Assembly: GCA_964425355.1 (NCBI GenBank)
Contig: CAYRMO010000004.1
Coordinates: forward strand, 1 to 64,000
Length of the DNA stretch: 64,000 nucleotides
Direction of reading: 5' to 3'
From: Litorimonas sp964425355
Lineage (GTDB): Bacteria > Pseudomonadota > Alphaproteobacteria > Caulobacterales > Maricaulaceae
Shown: piece after piece, positions 35,425-43,098 of the stretch
Layout: every line of letters starts with the position of its first letter
Position numbering within the stretch: position 1 is the stretch's first letter
The notes under the pieces: model-generated
The model's input: only the letters and a program-made list of their open reading frames with translations
Database searches by the model: none
Told to the model about the DNA's origin: nothing
Position numbers and translations under genes: made by a program

Positions 35425-36752
35425 TGTCATCACCCATTGTTCGTTTTGCCCCGTCTCCGACGGGTAAACTCCATGTTGGTAATGTCCGCACGGCTTTGAT
35501 GAATGTGTTATTTGTCAAAAACCAAGGCGGGACATTTGTATTACGCATTGATGATACGGACCTAGAGCGTTCAACAGACGCATTTGAGCAAGGCATTCGG
35601 GATGATTTGAGCTGGCTCGGCGTGAGCTGGGGACGGACATTCAAGCAATCTGAGCGCTTTGATATGTATGATGAGGCTGCCAATAAATTACGCAAGGCTG
35701 GTCTCCTTTATGCCTGTTACGAGACATCGGATGAGCTGGACCGCCAAAGAAAGCTGCAGCGTGTTGCGGGTAAGCCGCCTATTTATAACCGCGCGGGCTT
35801 ATCTTTGACGAATGATGAAAAGGCCGCTTTTGAAGCCGAAGGACGCAGGCCGCATTGGCGCTTTAAGCTGTCCGGTGGAACTGTGACCTGGACGGATCTG
35901 GTTCGCGGTGATCAGAGCATAGATATGTCATCCTTGTCAGATCCTGTTTTGATCCGCGGCGATGGATCCTATCTCTATACACTTCCGAGCGTCGTTGATG
36001 ATATTGAAGCTAATATCACTCATGTCATTCGCGGCGAAGATCATGTCACAAATTCCGGCGCGCAGATCGAAATTTTCAAGGCTTTGTCTGATCACCTACC
36101 GGAATTTGCCCATACGCCGCTCCTTGTCGGTGCCGATGGAAAATCCTTGTCTAAGAGATTGGGGTCGCTTTCTATGTCAGAATTACGCGAACAATCCATA
36201 GAGCCGCTGACGATTGCGTCGCTTTTGGCAAAGATCGGGACATCTGACGCGATTGAAATTCGCCACAGCCTAGATCAATTAGCAGAAGAGTTCTCTTTCT
36301 CTAAGATCGGCAGGGCACCAGCGCGGTTTGACGAGAGAGATCTTATTTCTTTAAATGCCAAACTTTTACAACAAACGCCCTATGAAACTGTCAGGGACCG
36401 TATTGACGGGGATGAGTCGTTCTGGACGATTGTGCGCGCCAATATCGAGAAAATTTCAGATGTTGAGGATTGGGCTAATATCGTTTTGAAACCGATGTCA
36501 GGCGTAATTGCGGATGAAGATAAAGTGTTTTGCCAACAGGCCGCTGAGTTTCTACCGGACTCAATTGGCGCGGAGACGTGGTCAGAGTTGATTTCGTTTC
36601 TCAAAGCCAGCACAGACCGCAAAGGGAAGGCCTTATTTATGCCGCTAAGACAGGCCCTGACCGGGCAGGGGCATGGTCCATCAATGGATGATATGCTCGT
36701 CTTGTTGGGAGCGGAGAAAGCGAAAGCACGTTTGCAGGGCAACGCCGCCTAA
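35424..36752 (+). CDS. gltX: Glutamyl-tRNA synthetase
   Basis: The protein has 442 residues. The class I HIGH-type motif is APSPTGKLHVGNVRTAL near residue 8 and the KMSKS-type motif is DGKSLSKRLG near 240. Alphaproteobacteria often carry two GltX paralogs, one of which may charge tRNA-Gln for the amidotransferase route; which one this is cannot be told here. It is translationally coupled to nadE. An inverted repeat AAAATAC/GTATTTT (36780-36808) lies just after the stop. Confidence 0.93.
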   Translation: MSSPIVRFAPSPTGKLHVGNVRTALMNVLFVKNQGGTFVLRIDDTDLERSTDAFEQGIRDDLSWLGVSWGRTFKQSERFDMYDEAANKLRKAGLLYACYETSDELDRQRKLQRVAGKPPIYNRAGLSLTNDEKAAFEAEGRRPHWRFKLSGGTVTWTDLVRGDQSIDMSSLSDPVLIRGDGSYLYTLPSVVDDIEANITHVIRGEDHVTNSGAQIEIFKALSDHLPEFAHTPLLVGADGKSLSKRLGSLSMSELREQSIEPLTIASLLAKIGTSDAIEIRHSLDQLAEEFSFSKIGRAPARFDERDLISLNAKLLQQTPYETVRDRIDGDESFWTIVRANIEKISDVEDWANIVLKPMSGVIADEDKVFCQQAAEFLPDSIGAETWSELISFLKASTDRKGKALFMPLRQALTGQGHGPSMDDMLVLLGAEKAKARLQGNAA

Positions 36753-36927
36753 TTTATTCTAGTAAACAGTTTTTTGTATAAAATACACCTTTAAATTGTA
36801 CGTATTTTACTTTTACAAATTTCTAGTAAGGGTATGATTTTAAACAATTAAACCTGAATATACCCAGTTCATTTTCAGGGCTTTAATTTTTCTTTCAAAA
36901 AGAATGTATTTTTTGCAAACTATGCGC

Positions 36928-36933
36928 TATAAT
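36928..36933 (+). promoter_or_regulatory. Candidate -10 element of a small RNA promoter
   Basis: TATAAT is a perfect -10 hexamer in an AT-rich gap. No good -35 is seen at 16-18 bp. It is noted because a compact two-hairpin sequence ending in a T-tract starts 7-20 bp downstream. Confidence 0.4.
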
Positions 36934-36939
36934 GTCGCG

Positions 36940-37025
36940 TATAAAGGTTGATATCGACTTTAGGTCCCTTTTTAGTCGATGTTGTTAAATCCGGACTTAC
37001 CCCCTTTTGTCCGGACCCTTTTTTT
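36940..37025 (+). ncRNA. Candidate two-hairpin small RNA with C/U-rich loops
   Basis: Hairpin 1 pairs ATCGACT (36953-36959) with AGTCGAT (36974-36980) around a 14-base loop that contains GGTCCCTTTTT. Hairpin 2 pairs TCCGGAC (36990-36996) with GTCCGGA (37009-37015) around a 12-base loop TTACCCCCTTTT, and is followed by CCCTTTTTTT, a rho-independent terminator. A TATAAT precedes it. The predicted transcript is ~86 nt. Both loops are unpaired C/U-rich strings complementary to purine-rich ribosome-binding sites (AAAAGGG), as in known alphaproteobacterial small RNAs with exposed C-rich loops. It could instead be only a distant gltX terminator. No similarity to a named RNA family is claimed. Confidence 0.5.
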
Positions 37026-37072
37026 GGAGCTTCGATTATTTGTCGGAGCTCCATTTGTTTTCATAAGACAAA

Positions 37073-37570
37073 CTATTCCTCTAATTCTCTGGGTAAAATG
37101 AGGTCGGTAAATCTCCAGCTTTTGGGATCGAGCCATTCCGTTTTCTCATCGGGTAACCGCGAAAGAACGGTACAGGCGCCTGTTGGATATGGGTGCGCCA
37201 TGCTCGTGAAATAGCTATGGAGTTCGGCCCAACCCGGGTTGTGCCCTAACAGCATGAGGGACCCATCTGGCTCGGTTTGAGTTGCGCATAAACGCAATAC
37301 ATTTTGTCGACTCGCATGGTAAAATTCTGGGGTATATTCGACGGTTTGTGCGCCAGGGATAGCGCGGATAAGGTGCATGGCAGTCTCGCGCGTCCGTTTC
37401 GCGTCTGAACTCCATATCAAGTCTGGTGCAAAGCCTCGTGCATGCAGGGCAGCGCCGACATGTGTCGCTGAGCGTCGACCTCTTTCATTGAGCGGACGTT
37501 GATGATCGGACAGGGTCACATCTGTCCAAGATGATTTCGCGTGACGCATGAGTAGCAGAGTGTCCAGCAT
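37073..37570 (-). CDS. SixA-like histidine phosphatase
   Basis: The protein has 165 residues from ATG 37570 (MLDTLLLMRHAKSSW); an 8-codon longer form is possible. LLMRHAKSSW is the phosphohistidine motif of the SixA branch of the histidine phosphatase family, ERGRRSATHVGAAL follows, and MLLGHNPGWAEL carries the second catalytic His. SixA-like enzymes remove phosphate from phosphohistidine on signalling or PTS proteins; the target here is unknown. It is monocistronic, divergent from serS. Confidence 0.82.
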   Translation of the reverse strand: MLDTLLLMRHAKSSWTDVTLSDHQRPLNERGRRSATHVGAALHARGFAPDLIWSSDAKRTRETAMHLIRAIPGAQTVEYTPEFYHASRQNVLRLCATQTEPDGSLMLLGHNPGWAELHSYFTSMAHPYPTGACTVLSRLPDEKTEWLDPKSWRFTDLILPRELEE

Positions 37571-37710
37571 GTGTCCGGTTTGCTTCAAGTGCAACCATTT
37601 AACAATGATGGTATATTGACGCAGTTAATGCTGGTGGAGCAAGACCTTTACCAAGCGAGGCACCCTGTCTATAGCGGCGCAAATCAATCCTATTTCGCAC
37701 AGGCCTATCC

Positions 37711-38979
37711 ATGTTCGATATCAAAGCTATTCGTGAAAATCCGGCTCTATTTGACGAGCTCTGGGCTAAACGTGGACTCGAGCCACAATCCAAGAAAATT
37801 CTGGATCAAGATAAGCTCATCCGCAAAGCCAAACAGGTGGTACAGGAAGCCGAGGCGGCACGTAATAAGTCTTCAAAGCTTATTGGCGCGGCAATGGGGA
37901 AGGGCGATAAAGAAGAGGCAGAGCGCCTCAAGACCGAAGTTGCAGGGGCTAAAAATGTTATCGCTGCGATGGGGGCTCAGGTCGAGAGCGAGCAGGCGAT
38001 GATGCATAATTTGCTCTCAACACTCCCAAATCTTCCCTTTCATGAAGTTCCGGATGGTGAGGGCGAGGAAGACAATGTGGAAATTAGTCGATGGGGCGAA
38101 CCGACGCAGCTTGGATTTGAGCCAAAAGATCACGCTGATCTGGGCGAGTCTCTTGGATTAATGGATTTTGAAACGGCCGCTAAAATGAGTGGGGCACGTT
38201 TTGTCGTCCTGCAGGGCGCACTTAGTCGCCTGGATCGGGCTATCGCTGCGCTTATGCTCGATATGCAATCCGACGAAGGCTTTGTCGAAACAACGCCGCC
38301 ATTTCTGGTCTGGGAACGGGCCCTATACGGCACGGGTCAACTCCCGAAATTTGAGGAAGACCTTTATAAGACGACGGCCGATCATTATTTAATCCCGACC
38401 TCAGAGGTCTCTCTGACCAATATCGTGCGCGAATCTATTCTGGATGCGAGCGAGCTTCCAAAACGTATGACGGCCCACACACCTTGTTTTCGTTCTGAAG
38501 CCGGCGCGGCTGGTCGCGATACGAAAGGCATGATCCGTCAGCACCAATTTAATAAGGTTGAGCTGGTCACCATCTGTAAGCCAGAAGAGAGCGAGAATGA
38601 GCATAAAAATATGCTGCGTTGTGCTGAGACGGTATTGCAGAAATTGAAATTGCCATACCGCGTTGTTGAACTTTGTACGGGTGATCTGGGATTTGGCGCC
38701 CGTAAAACCTATGACATCGAAGTTTGGCTCCCAAGTCAAAATACCTACCGTGAAATCAGCTCGATCAGTAATTGTGGGGACTTTCAGGCGCGACGCATGC
38801 AGGCCCGTTACAAGCACGCTGAGAAAGATAATCGTTTCGTCCATACGCTAAATGGATCAGGCTTGGCTGTTGGCCGGACATTGGTCGCGATTTTAGAGAA
38901 CTATCAGAATGAAGACGGAACTATCACCGTGCCTGAAGCCCTTGTGTCCTATATGGGTGGTTTGGAAAAAATCGCGTGA
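37711..38979 (+). CDS. serS: Seryl-tRNA synthetase
   Basis: The protein has 422 residues. An N-terminal long coiled coil (about 30-100, KILDQDKLIRKAKQVVQEAEAARNK onwards) that binds the tRNA arm is followed by the class II core: LIPTSEVSLTN (TXE motif), TPCFRSEAGAAGRDTKGMIRQHQF (motif 2) and LNGSGLAVGRTLVAILENYQ (motif 3). It charges tRNA-Ser. Its stop overlaps the GTG of surE (GTGA). Confidence 0.96.
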   Translation: MFDIKAIRENPALFDELWAKRGLEPQSKKILDQDKLIRKAKQVVQEAEAARNKSSKLIGAAMGKGDKEEAERLKTEVAGAKNVIAAMGAQVESEQAMMHNLLSTLPNLPFHEVPDGEGEEDNVEISRWGEPTQLGFEPKDHADLGESLGLMDFETAAKMSGARFVVLQGALSRLDRAIAALMLDMQSDEGFVETTPPFLVWERALYGTGQLPKFEEDLYKTTADHYLIPTSEVSLTNIVRESILDASELPKRMTAHTPCFRSEAGAAGRDTKGMIRQHQFNKVELVTICKPEESENEHKNMLRCAETVLQKLKLPYRVVELCTGDLGFGARKTYDIEVWLPSQNTYREISSISNCGDFQARRMQARYKHAEKDNRFVHTLNGSGLAVGRTLVAILENYQNEDGTITVPEALVSYMGGLEKIA

Positions 38980-39728
38980 AAATCCTTCTGACGAATGACG
39001 ATGGCGTAAATGCCAAAGGGCTTTCTGTACTCAAAGAGATTGCCTTGCAGCTTTCCGATAATGTGTGGATTTGTGCGCCGGACACGGAACAATCGGCGGC
39101 GTCGCGCGGCGTGTCCCTCCATAATCCTGTCCGCCTTAAGAAAATCGAGGACAGGACCTACTCAGTAACTGGAACCCCAACAGACTCCGTGATTGTCGCC
39201 CTCCGGGCACTTATGCCTGATGATCTCCCTGACTTGATCTTGTCAGGGGTCAATCGAGGGCAAAACCTCGCTGAAGACGTGACCTTCTCGGGGACAGTTG
39301 CTGGCGCGTTGCAAGGTATGCAAATGGGTATTCCGTCTGTGGCCCTCTCTTTGGCGCGTGGATTTCAGGGCGCAACTAGCCTGCCATGGGAGACCGCCTT
39401 GGCACATGGGGCGCCTGTTTTGAATAAACTGTTAGAAAAGGGTTGGGATAAATCCGTTGTCCCTAATGTTAATTTTCCGGATACCGCACCTGAGGCTGTC
39501 AAAGGCGTACAATTCACGAGACAAGGTCATCGTGATTTTCAAATGGCTGGTATTGATCGTCGGCCTCACCCAAGGGGTGGAGATTATTTTTGGATGACTT
39601 ACGGCGCCAAAAAATCAAATCCAGCTGAAGGCACGGATTTGCGGGCGATTTATGACGGCTATATCAGCATCACACCCTTGCATACAGATTTGACCCATGT
39701 CCCGAGTCTAGATAATTTCAACGCGTGA
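38976..39728 (+). CDS. surE: 5'-nucleotidase SurE
   Basis: The protein has 250 residues. MKILLTNDDGVNAKGLSVL holds the metal-binding Asp-Asp, APDTEQSAASRGVSLH the second loop, and LSGVNRGQN the third metal site. SurE removes phosphate from nucleoside monophosphates. It is coupled at both ends: 4-bp overlaps with serS and pcm. The serS-surE-pcm order is common in alphaproteobacteria. Confidence 0.95.
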   Translation: MKILLTNDDGVNAKGLSVLKEIALQLSDNVWICAPDTEQSAASRGVSLHNPVRLKKIEDRTYSVTGTPTDSVIVALRALMPDDLPDLILSGVNRGQNLAEDVTFSGTVAGALQGMQMGIPSVALSLARGFQGATSLPWETALAHGAPVLNKLLEKGWDKSVVPNVNFPDTAPEAVKGVQFTRQGHRDFQMAGIDRRPHPRGGDYFWMTYGAKKSNPAEGTDLRAIYDGYISITPLHTDLTHVPSLDNFNA

Positions 39729-40351
39729 GTATTGATCCAGGTTTAATAGATATGATTATGCGGCTGCGAAGCCGTGGGATATCGTCAAATCCGGTTTTGC
39801 GCGGCATAGAGCTTTCACCACGTCGTATCTTTGTCCCCGACGATAAACGCAACTTTGCTTATGATGAGGCCAATATTCCAATCTCTTGTGGCCAAACCCT
39901 ACCACCTCCTATGACGGCCGCTCTTATGGCACAGCTCGCTGATATTCGTCCCGATCAAAAAGTTCTGACACCCGGTTTGGGTAGTGGGTATCTTGCGGCG
40001 ATCCTCAGTCATATTACGACGCGGGTTTATACGGTGGAACGATATAAAACACTGATCAAAGAGGCTGAAGCGCACTTTAAACTCGTTGGGGTCAATAACG
40101 TTGTGACGCGTCATGGCGACGGACGATATGGATGGAAAGGGCAGGCGCCTTTTGATCGGATCGTAGTGGGGTATGGATTGCGAGCCGAGCCAGACGGTCT
40201 CTTAGATCAGCTCGCAAAGGGCGGAAAACTATTGGCTGTTATAGACGGCATGTTGACGTCATTTGAAAAAGCGCGAACAAAAATTACAACGACAGAACTC
40301 GTGGCGCTCGAACTGGATATGGTCGAGGCGGGAAAATCAAAGACGCTTTAA
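39725..40351 (+). CDS. pcm: Protein-L-isoaspartate O-methyltransferase
   Basis: The protein has 208 residues. The PCMT motifs are ISCGQTLPPPMTAALM near 60, VLTPGLGSGYLAAILS near 85 (SAM site, where VLEIGTGSGY is usual), and APFDRIVVGYG near 145. It repairs isoaspartyl residues in damaged proteins. The start is GTG 39725, overlapping the surE stop. Glu in the SAM motif is replaced (LTPGLGSGY), a modest divergence. Confidence 0.9.
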   Translation: MSIDPGLIDMIMRLRSRGISSNPVLRGIELSPRRIFVPDDKRNFAYDEANIPISCGQTLPPPMTAALMAQLADIRPDQKVLTPGLGSGYLAAILSHITTRVYTVERYKTLIKEAEAHFKLVGVNNVVTRHGDGRYGWKGQAPFDRIVVGYGLRAEPDGLLDQLAKGGKLLAVIDGMLTSFEKARTKITTTELVALELDMVEAGKSKTL

Positions 40352-40364
40352 ATTCAGAACAGCT

Positions 40365-41207
40365 TTAGGCGTCCAAACTTTTGGACGGGTGCATGCCATC
40401 AACATAGCCCATAAAGGGATGATGGATTGAATATCCGATCAATTCCTGGGCGCGTTTAGGAAGCGCTGCCGCTTTCTCGGGTGGCACAGCAAGAACCATA
40501 TTCTCCAATTGCCGCGCCCAACCCACGCAATATTGAGGCGTGATAATTGTACGCGGCTTATCAGTGTGATTTGCGCCACCGCGGTGCCAAAGCGTGCTCT
40601 TGGCGATCATGAGCGATCCTGCGGGCAGTTCAGGGGTAACAATATCCAACTGCGCATCACCCTCACTATAATCTCGGTCATGTTTCTCAAAAACATCCGC
40701 AGTCATCGTCAGCGGGCTTTGGTCATCCCCCCATTTATGGCTCCCACGAATGAATTGGGTCGCGCCATTTTCTTTGGTCGTGTCATCAATCGCCCAAAAG
40801 GCCGACAGCCCCCAAGCATCACGCGGACGCGGCGCGAGCATATGGGCATCATCAAAGTGCCAGGGCTGAACAGTCTCGTCGCGGTGGAGCTGTATCGCAA
40901 GGCAGGCAGATAGGCGCATGGTGGCGCCAAGCTCAGCTTCTGCAAAGGCGAGGGCGAGGGGATGGATGGCGAGCTCTGCAAAAACTGGGTCTTTCGCCAG
41001 AAGCGCATAGACGCGATTAGTCCGCGTGCCCTCGAAATCATTCCGACCCTTGAGAGGTGTATCGAGATAGGGTTTGAGCGCGTCTTTAATGGTAGTGAGT
41101 TCATTGCCTGATAGGACGTTTTCAAACACCAGATAGCCATCTTTGTCATATTGCGACTTTGCGTCTGCAAAGCGGTCAGGGCCAAGCCATTTAGAAAGAT
41201 CAGTCAT
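40365..41207 (-). CDS. Phytanoyl-CoA dioxygenase family protein
   Basis: The protein has 280 residues from ATG 41207 (MTDLSKW); a 13-codon longer form is possible, and neither has a strong ribosome-binding site. The iron ligands are His117 and Asp119 in QPWHFDDAH and His208 in STLWHRGG, with Arg219 (DKPRTII) for 2-oxoglutarate. ATQFIRGSHKWG is the usual PhyH turn. These dioxygenases hydroxylate lipids or small molecules; substrate unknown. It converges on pcm and stands alone. Confidence 0.85.
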   Translation of the reverse strand: MTDLSKWLGPDRFADAKSQYDKDGYLVFENVLSGNELTTIKDALKPYLDTPLKGRNDFEGTRTNRVYALLAKDPVFAELAIHPLALAFAEAELGATMRLSACLAIQLHRDETVQPWHFDDAHMLAPRPRDAWGLSAFWAIDDTTKENGATQFIRGSHKWGDDQSPLTMTADVFEKHDRDYSEGDAQLDIVTPELPAGSLMIAKSTLWHRGGANHTDKPRTIITPQYCVGWARQLENMVLAVPPEKAAALPKRAQELIGYSIHHPFMGYVDGMHPSKSLDA

Positions 41208-41350
41208 GAAGTTTTGTAGCAGAAGAATTTTGGATGTCACCTGCATATGGGGTATACAGTGCTATGTGTACGTCATGTTGAAATTCGACTCACCAAGGGT
41301 GAAAACATCTAAGTAAAAATTTATCAAAATCCCAAAAGGGGTAAGAGCGA

Positions 41351-41835
41351 GTGATTAAGATACAATTGCAGACATGTAGTCTTTCGTCGCGTGGAGTCCT
41401 GACTGGGCCGATTTATTTGGAAACGAAGTCGGGATTTTTTCCGGAAAAAGGATGGTCGGATTTTCCTTTACGACTTTTGAGTATGTGGTTGACGTCTGTG
41501 TGGAGACTAAAAACCAGACATGAAGAAGCAGAATTCGATTTTATGGACGGACCATTTCAATTCAAAATAGTGCTATTGATAGTGAACATGCCGTCATGAG
41601 TTGTTTTCATGATGATATAGAAGAAATGGCCGTGACAATTAATATAGAAAATTTTGTCGCGAGTTACTTTGATGTGTGCAAATCCTTATTGAAGTATGCT
41701 CAATCTGCGAACTGGTTCAATGATGATTTTTCAAGCCTCAGTGTGACTATAAAAGACCCAATTTTGATGGAAGCGTTGTTAGAGAAACAGATTGAATTGG
41801 AAATCGCTTATGAACAGTATAGAAATATGAAATAG
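41351..41835 (+). pseudogene. Frameshifted gene for a small acidic protein of accessory (immunity-like) type
   Basis: Two overlapping frames look like halves of one ~160-residue protein. The first (GTG 41351) encodes GPIYLETKSGFFPEKGWSDFP and FMDGPFQFKI, then goes off in a hydrophobic tail to a TGA at 41599. The second frame, read from about 41575, continues IDSEHAVMSCFHDDIEEM and an alpha-helical C-terminus to 41835. Loss of one base near 41565-41580 explains the break. The ETKSG-FPEKGWSDF/FMDGP pattern is known to me from small proteins found near contact-dependent toxin loci, but no function is established. If expressed as two pieces they would overlap by 4 bp. Confidence 0.55.
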
Positions 41836-41880
41836 ATTTTTTGATGATGATAGGAATTTGAGCAGTTGAAGGAAAAATAA

Positions 41881-42282
41881 ATGACGACGAAAAAGAAATT
41901 TAAATTTCTTTGTCAGTATGTATGCACGTTAGGAAAAGAGAATGAACCGATTGAGCAACACGAGTTGTATTTTGAACTTGTCGTAATCCAAGCGTCATCT
42001 CGTGCAGAAGCAGTTGATTGCGCGGAAAGCGCAAAGGATGGATTAGGTGATAGCTTTTGCAATGATGAAGGAAAGCGGGTCATTAAAAAGTGTTGGGGAA
42101 TAAGAAATATTGAAATTTTTGAGTATTCTTGTGATTCATTTGACGCTCAAGGTGACTTTGTTCCTGGTATAAAGTTCCACATGCTGAGTATTATTGACGG
42201 TGTTTCAATGCATTATCAGGATTTAATTCGAGAGCCCGAAGCATTCGATATTTATGAATATTGGTCAAAAGGCATTCCCTAA
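41881..42282 (+). CDS. Hypothetical protein with a DUF4288-like core
   Basis: The protein has 133 residues. FELVVIQASSRAEAVDCAESAKDGLG followed by DEGKRVIKKCWGIRNIEIFE resembles DUF4288 proteins, which often occur in polymorphic toxin immunity arrays; the resemblance is weak. It is acidic, with no signal peptide or membrane segment. Codon use is AT-rich compared with the flanking housekeeping genes. Start ATG 41881 is clear. It sits 45 bp after the frameshifted gene in the accessory island. Confidence 0.6.
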   Translation: MTTKKKFKFLCQYVCTLGKENEPIEQHELYFELVVIQASSRAEAVDCAESAKDGLGDSFCNDEGKRVIKKCWGIRNIEIFEYSCDSFDAQGDFVPGIKFHMLSIIDGVSMHYQDLIREPEAFDIYEYWSKGIP

Positions 42283-42328
42283 GGTGGCGGGGGCCTAACA
42301 TTGTGTGACGAAATAAGCGCATTAAAGA

Positions 42329-42349
42329 CCCTCGGCACAGGGCCGAGGG
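42329..42349 (+). repeat. GC-rich REP-like hairpin
   Basis: A perfect 7-bp stem CCCTCGG / CCGAGGG with loop CACAGGG, in a short GC-rich patch (42285-42370) inside an AT-rich island. It looks like a REP-type intergenic palindrome and differs in base composition from its surroundings. Confidence 0.5.
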
Positions 42350-42432
42350 CGACGATGAGGTGGGGGCTTTATATCAGGACTTGAAAGGGAAGTGGGTGTC
42401 AGATAGTTTCTTAAACCGACTAGGGGGTTAAA

Positions 42433-42813
42433 ATGATTGAAGATTTAATATTGTCTATTTATTCCTATTATTCGAGCCATTTGCCGGAAGATTGGGCGAT
42501 TATAAATCTCTATTTTAAGTTTGACGGCAATTTCTCTAGGCAATTCGATACTTATGAAAATATGAGTGGTGAATTAATTCGTCCACCGCTATGGCTGTCT
42601 GCTCAAGAAGACTATGAGGTGGAAAATCTTTTTAGACAGATTGCAAAAGCTCTACAGACCCACGAGATGCCGACACACATTGAGCTAAGCATTAAAAATT
42701 CGGGTTCATTCTCGATTGAAACTGGATATGGGGATGTAAGCATCGAGCATTTGTGGCCTGAAGATATAAAAGCTGATGTTTATACATATTCGTCTGCGTC
42801 TAAGATTCGTTAA
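42433..42813 (+). CDS. Hypothetical protein resembling YezG/DUF600 immunity proteins
   Basis: The protein has 126 residues. LPEDWAIINLYFKFDG near residue 16, then LFRQIAKALQTHE and IELSIKNSGSFSIETGYGDVS, follow the plan of the YezG (DUF600) family of antitoxin/immunity proteins, in which a helix is followed by strands around the PEEW motif. Similarity is by eye only. No toxin gene is beside it, so it may be an orphan immunity gene. AT-rich codon use matches the neighbouring island genes. Confidence 0.6.
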   Translation: MIEDLILSIYSYYSSHLPEDWAIINLYFKFDGNFSRQFDTYENMSGELIRPPLWLSAQEDYEVENLFRQIAKALQTHEMPTHIELSIKNSGSFSIETGYGDVSIEHLWPEDIKADVYTYSSASKIR

Positions 42814-42924
42814 AAATGACGGAGATAGATTTCTGAATTGACTTGTCATTTAGAAGGGTTTGGCGATTTTAAATTCAATGATCGGACCAAATTCGTCCGT
42901 TTGTTGAATTGAGCGGCTCGTATA

Positions 42925-43074
42925 TACGCCCATCATATTGGTTTGTTTCACATACCTTAAAATAAAGAAACGGGCTAAGGGGGGCCGTTTGGAATACATA
43001 CGCCCTCTATATTGGTTTGTTTCGCCTCATCTTAAATTCAATAAACGAGCGAAGGGTGCTCGTTTATTAAATTT
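42925..43074 (+). repeat. Two tandem ~74-bp diverged repeat units, each with a hairpin
   Basis: Both units start with TACGCCC (42925 and 42999) and share ATATTGGTTTGTTTC at nearly the same offset, then end in a hairpin that differs in sequence: an AAACGG/CCGTTT arm pair near 42968-42989 in unit 1 and a strong stem in unit 2. A reverse copy of GTTTGTTTCGCC lies at 43087-43097, beside the icd stop. The compensated stem change suggests the structure, rather than the sequence, was kept. Confidence 0.6.
43034..43074. terminator. Strong hairpin between the accessory island and icd
   Basis: An 11-bp perfect stem AATAAACGAGC / GCTCGTTTATT (43040-43050 and 43058-43068) extends by about six more pairs with one mismatch. 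It lies 25-65 bp past the icd stop codon and ends in AT-rich arms, so it can end icd transcription and any plus-strand reading from the island. It is also the hairpin of repeat unit 2. Confidence 0.65.
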
Positions 43075-43098
43075 ATCAGTATTTGAAGGCGAAACAAA

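Noticed and set aside
42925..43097. CRISPR-like array
   Set aside because: Only two diverged units with hairpins, no uniform repeats and spacers, no cas gene.
41351..43098. Prophage or integrated element
   Set aside because: No integrase, transposase, tRNA or attachment repeats seen at the borders; only AT-rich genes and hairpins.
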